64,000 nt of DNA. Source: Chamaecyparis obtusa (lineage: Eukaryota > Streptophyta > Pinopsida > Cupressales > Cupressaceae). A program made the position numbers and the translations under genes. Below the pieces are notes generated by a model that was not told the origin of the DNA, did not search any database, and saw only the letters and a list, made by a program, of their open reading frames with translations. The stretch is from NCBI GenBank assembly GCA_027943335.1, contig BSBK01001576.1, positions 186,001 through 250,000 of the forward strand, given 5' to 3'. This document shows, piece by piece, positions 58,814-64,000 of the stretch (position 1 is the stretch's first letter; the number at the start of each line of letters is the position of its first letter).

Positions 58814-60179
58814 AATTGCTTTGTGAACAGTATAGGGATTCAAAGAAAATATGATTTAACGCATGATTAAGTAGAACAGATAGATTTCAAGAGATTTAGA
58901 GAGCAACAAGAACCACTCTGAACTCAAGTGATTTAGAGAGCAGTGAGAACCACTCTGATTTTGAGGATATTTAGAGAGAAGTGAATCCACTCTAAAATAT
59001 CTAGAGAGCAGTAAAGAGAACTACTCTGAATTCAAGAATTCTGAACTCGATCGAATGAAATCCTACGTGATTCAAAAAAGTCATCAATTCTAAATTTGAT
59101 TGAACAAGAATTGACCTTACCAATCCCGAGCTTGATTGAATGACAATTGATTAGATAGAAATTTCCAGTTACATTTGATTTGCTGTAATTGAACATGATG
59201 ACAAATAACCAATTTGATTTGAAGCGATGAAATTGGTCAATGTCAGAAATATTAACATCATCAACTTGATTGAAGATAATAGTAATGCCCCTGGTGTTCA
59301 AGAATTTGGTTGGAAAATTTGAATTTTAGTATGATTATGCCCCCTCAGGATCGAAATTAGAATAAATTTGGATAAAATCAATGTTTTAAAGCATTTAGGA
59401 AAAAAAATGATGATTGAAATGGATCTGGATCAAGCACAAATCATTTAGAAAGCATTAGAAAGCAATTATGATCGATTTTAGTTTCAAAGGAACACTGTTT
59501 GACCAAGTTTGATCAAGAAGGTATGAGAGTTTACCAAATTTGACTGATGTTTAACCAATATCTTGGTTTGAAAATTTGATGCATGAGCAATAAATTCGCT
59601 TTTCATAGCTTCCAACAAGCTTTTCGTGCATTAATTAAACTTTGCGTAGCTTTTGTAACTTGTGTTTGACTGATCTTTGACTTTTGTTGACTATGTATTT
59701 GAGTGATAATCATTATTGAACTGATTTTCCATGTTTGTGGTACCCTCTCTGCTTGTTTTTCCCCTTTTTGACTACAATTTGACCATAGTTGACTTCTACA
59801 TTTTGAAGGTTGAATTTGCTTTGTAACTTTATTTTAACTGCATTTAAGTGATATAGATCACCTATTTCAATTTTGATCCCGATATGAAGCTTCTGTGAAA
59901 TCCTGTCATGAATGTGCCCTAGGTCATCGAGGTCCCCGGGAGGCTTAAATAGGTCTACATGGGTCATTTTACTATTCATTTTCACTATTTACCATTGTTA
60001 TTTTTGAGCTCTAAGAGATGAAATGGTGTTCCCAACTGAGCGTCACAGATTTGAGCTTGCCCGGTGCCATGACCGATCGACTCACTATGCAGCACCTGTG
60101 AGTACCCTATAACGCTTCCATTCAAATTTGAAAATTTATTTTCCTTCTTTTTTCATGCTTTTTATAGACAAAGTAGTTT
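58814..60179. other. Interior of element C, repeat-rich
   Basis: At 58890-59035 the phrase 'atttagagagcag(t)gag' plus 'accactctga' is repeated four times at about 40-45 bp spacing. Minus-strand frames of 89-90 codons (59032-59301, 59713-59985) show no known motif. Confidence 0.5.
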
Positions 60180-60475
60180 AGGATCGCATCCCGTATGCAG
60201 GATCGCACCCAATCAAACCTGTGTCACATCTGATTTTTTACCAAATTCTGGATCGCATCCCATATTTCCCAGATCGCACCCTATCAGGTCACATCCAATT
60301 AATTTTATCCAAATTCAAGGTGTTGTAACCAGATTCTTGCACCTGGTAAGAACAGGGTCGCATCCAGATTTCGGATCGCATCCCAGATTTCCTGAATCAC
60401 ATCTCAAATTTCCTGGATCACATGTAGTTAGGGTGTTGCATCCTAAGTTTCCTGAATCACATTCAGGATCCAAAA
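60180..60475 (+). repeat. Degenerate 'GGATCGCATCC' repeats
   Basis: Ten or more copies of 'ggatcgcatccc' or 'gatcacatccag', separated by 'agatttcc(t)g' fillers at 20-35 bp spacing. The CpG-bearing form GATCGCATC alternates with GATCACATC, as expected from deamination of methylated CpG. Confidence 0.8.
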
Positions 60476-60689
60476 TCATATGTGGTCTGTTTAGATTTTT
60501 GAGCCAAATTTACTTGTATGTTTGAACTTTTTAGGTATTTTTCTATCAATTTATCTTGTCTAATGTTGACATAGTGCCCCTTTTTTCTGTTGTGCAGGCA
60601 CAATTTAGTGCTGTATCCTTTCACTCTCCTTGACCTACACGGATCTTGGACCTTCATGAGCATCTCACTCCTGTAGAAATGTATGTTAT

Positions 60690-62690
<2,001 letters not shown>

Positions 62691-64000
62691 GTATACTCCA
62701 CATTTATTGTATCATAGACTATATTGTACCTCATTGATATATCTTGTACTATGTACCATTTTTTATCGATGCACATTATGATGTCTCTTTTAGACTCTTG
62801 ATACTAATACACTGATGCTTTGTCTTGTTAATACTCTGATACTCTTTATGATATGATTCATTGTTACTGTGATGCTTCTGATATACTAGTGGTTCATGAT
62901 ATATTGATTCTTTATCTGATTTTTGTTGCTCATATTTGACGTTCTTTGATTTCTGGACATGTGTTGTAATATTTGATATGTTTCTCATGCTTTGAATATT
63001 GATCTCATGTTGATACTTGGTCATGATGGTTATATTAGATGATGATGATATAGTGACATCATGATATTATTTCACTAATATATATGCATATGTTTTTGTA
63101 TTTTCCATGCTTTATGGATGTATGAATGCAAACTTTATGTGATGCTTTATGATAATGTATGCAATTTTTAGTTTTATGCATGCACATGGATGTATGAGAT
63201 GTAATGTGATGCGATGTATGGACATCTTACTTTTATTTATGTATGAATGATTATGGATGCATTATGCAGGCGTATTTATGATACTGACATGATTATGAAT
63301 GTGAATGGATATCAGTGATACATACTTAGTCATTTCATTTAAGTTTTTTATGATGATATGATGTACTTGGTGAAACTTGGAAAATGGTTATGGTTTTAGA
63401 ATTTTCAATTATATAAATGCCTAGTTAATTGAATTCACACATTCATACTGATGTAATTTAAAATGAATGCAACTATATTAAAATGAATGCAATTTAAAAT
63501 GAATTTCAATGCAACTAAAACATGAAATGCATCTAAATGAATCTAATGCAAATTAATATAAAAATGAAACTAAAATGAACCTTAATGCAATTAACAATGA
63601 AATGCACCTAGACTAAGACACCTAGGAAAATCACTGTGTATTCAAAGTGGATCAATTATCATCATAGAGTGTTTGTAATCGGGACCTCATAGGTTAGTAC
63701 AATTTTCACTGATAGACTTAGCAATCATGAAAATATGAATACTTCCCTTTCATTCGTCATGTCAAAAGTTAACCTAAAAATTAAAGCATATAGGCTAGAA
63801 TGTTCTATCAGTAACAACCTATTTATATAAACCTTTTTCATTTTTGGTGCACAATATATATATACCTGCAATGACCTTATATTTTATATTCATATCCTTG
63901 GGTATTATTTTGATTTATTATGCACCTTACTAGGAAGTAGTTTTTCACTTTAGTTTAAAACAGGCAAGGAAATAAATCCAACCTCACTAAAGCTTTCATT
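62691..64000. other. Intergenic or element C interior
   Basis: Low-complexity, ATG/GAT-rich sequence (62990-63310) and then 'aaaatgaatgcaa' repeats (63450-63600). No reverse transcriptase or integrase was recognised on either strand. Confidence 0.45.

Overview
This is plant nuclear DNA with no intact host gene. Plant-specific domains give the origin: a plant mobile domain (PMD), an L1-type LINE with an ORF1 CCHC knuckle and a zf-RVT tail, Ty3/gypsy LTR elements and a CACTA-type DNA transposon. The AT-rich composition, large decayed and nested repeats and long LTRs fit a very large genome such as a gymnosperm's, but that is inference; species and chromosome cannot be read from the sequence.

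Layout. 1-7650 is gene-free, AT-rich sequence with local duplications (3853-4091, 4791-5724) and about 0.8 kb of degenerate telomere-like CCCTAA repeats (6670-7470). 7651-27811 is bounded by CACTA-type inverted termini (27 of 31 bases match) and reads as a non-autonomous CACTA element. It holds broken pieces of the nucleolar GTPase gene NOG1, an unidentified coding-like antisense fragment, several long inverted duplications (hairpins), a decayed LINE split by a solo LTR, and a nearly complete 7.6-kb LTR retrotransposon (A2) on the minus strand.

28196-29987 is a truncated relative (D) of the A family. 31053 to about 55.6 kb is one L1-type LINE on the minus strand, split by two LTR elements: A1 (34818-42107, target duplication GTTTA) and B (43249-54511, target duplication CTAAT/CTACT). 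Removing each insert with one target copy restores the LINE reading frame. Beyond 55.6 kb lie microsatellites, tandem repeats and a third LTR family (C, 58026-58799, minus strand). To its right, and antisense to it, is a decayed PMD reading frame (60.7-62.7 kb) broken by a 220-bp TA microsatellite.

How the parts relate. Nothing here looks capable of moving by itself. Family A keeps gag and a protease-like region but no reverse transcriptase or integrase in either long copy. B keeps a gag-like ORF and only the integrase C-terminus. No CACTA transposase was seen. The points most worth following are the NOG1 fragments present in both orientations inside a CACTA element (a possible source of small RNA against NOG1), the family-wide absence of pol in A, the TTGAC (W-box-like) clusters in A LTRs, and the antisense PMD frame whose stops are nearly all CAG-to-TAG or CGA-to-TGA.
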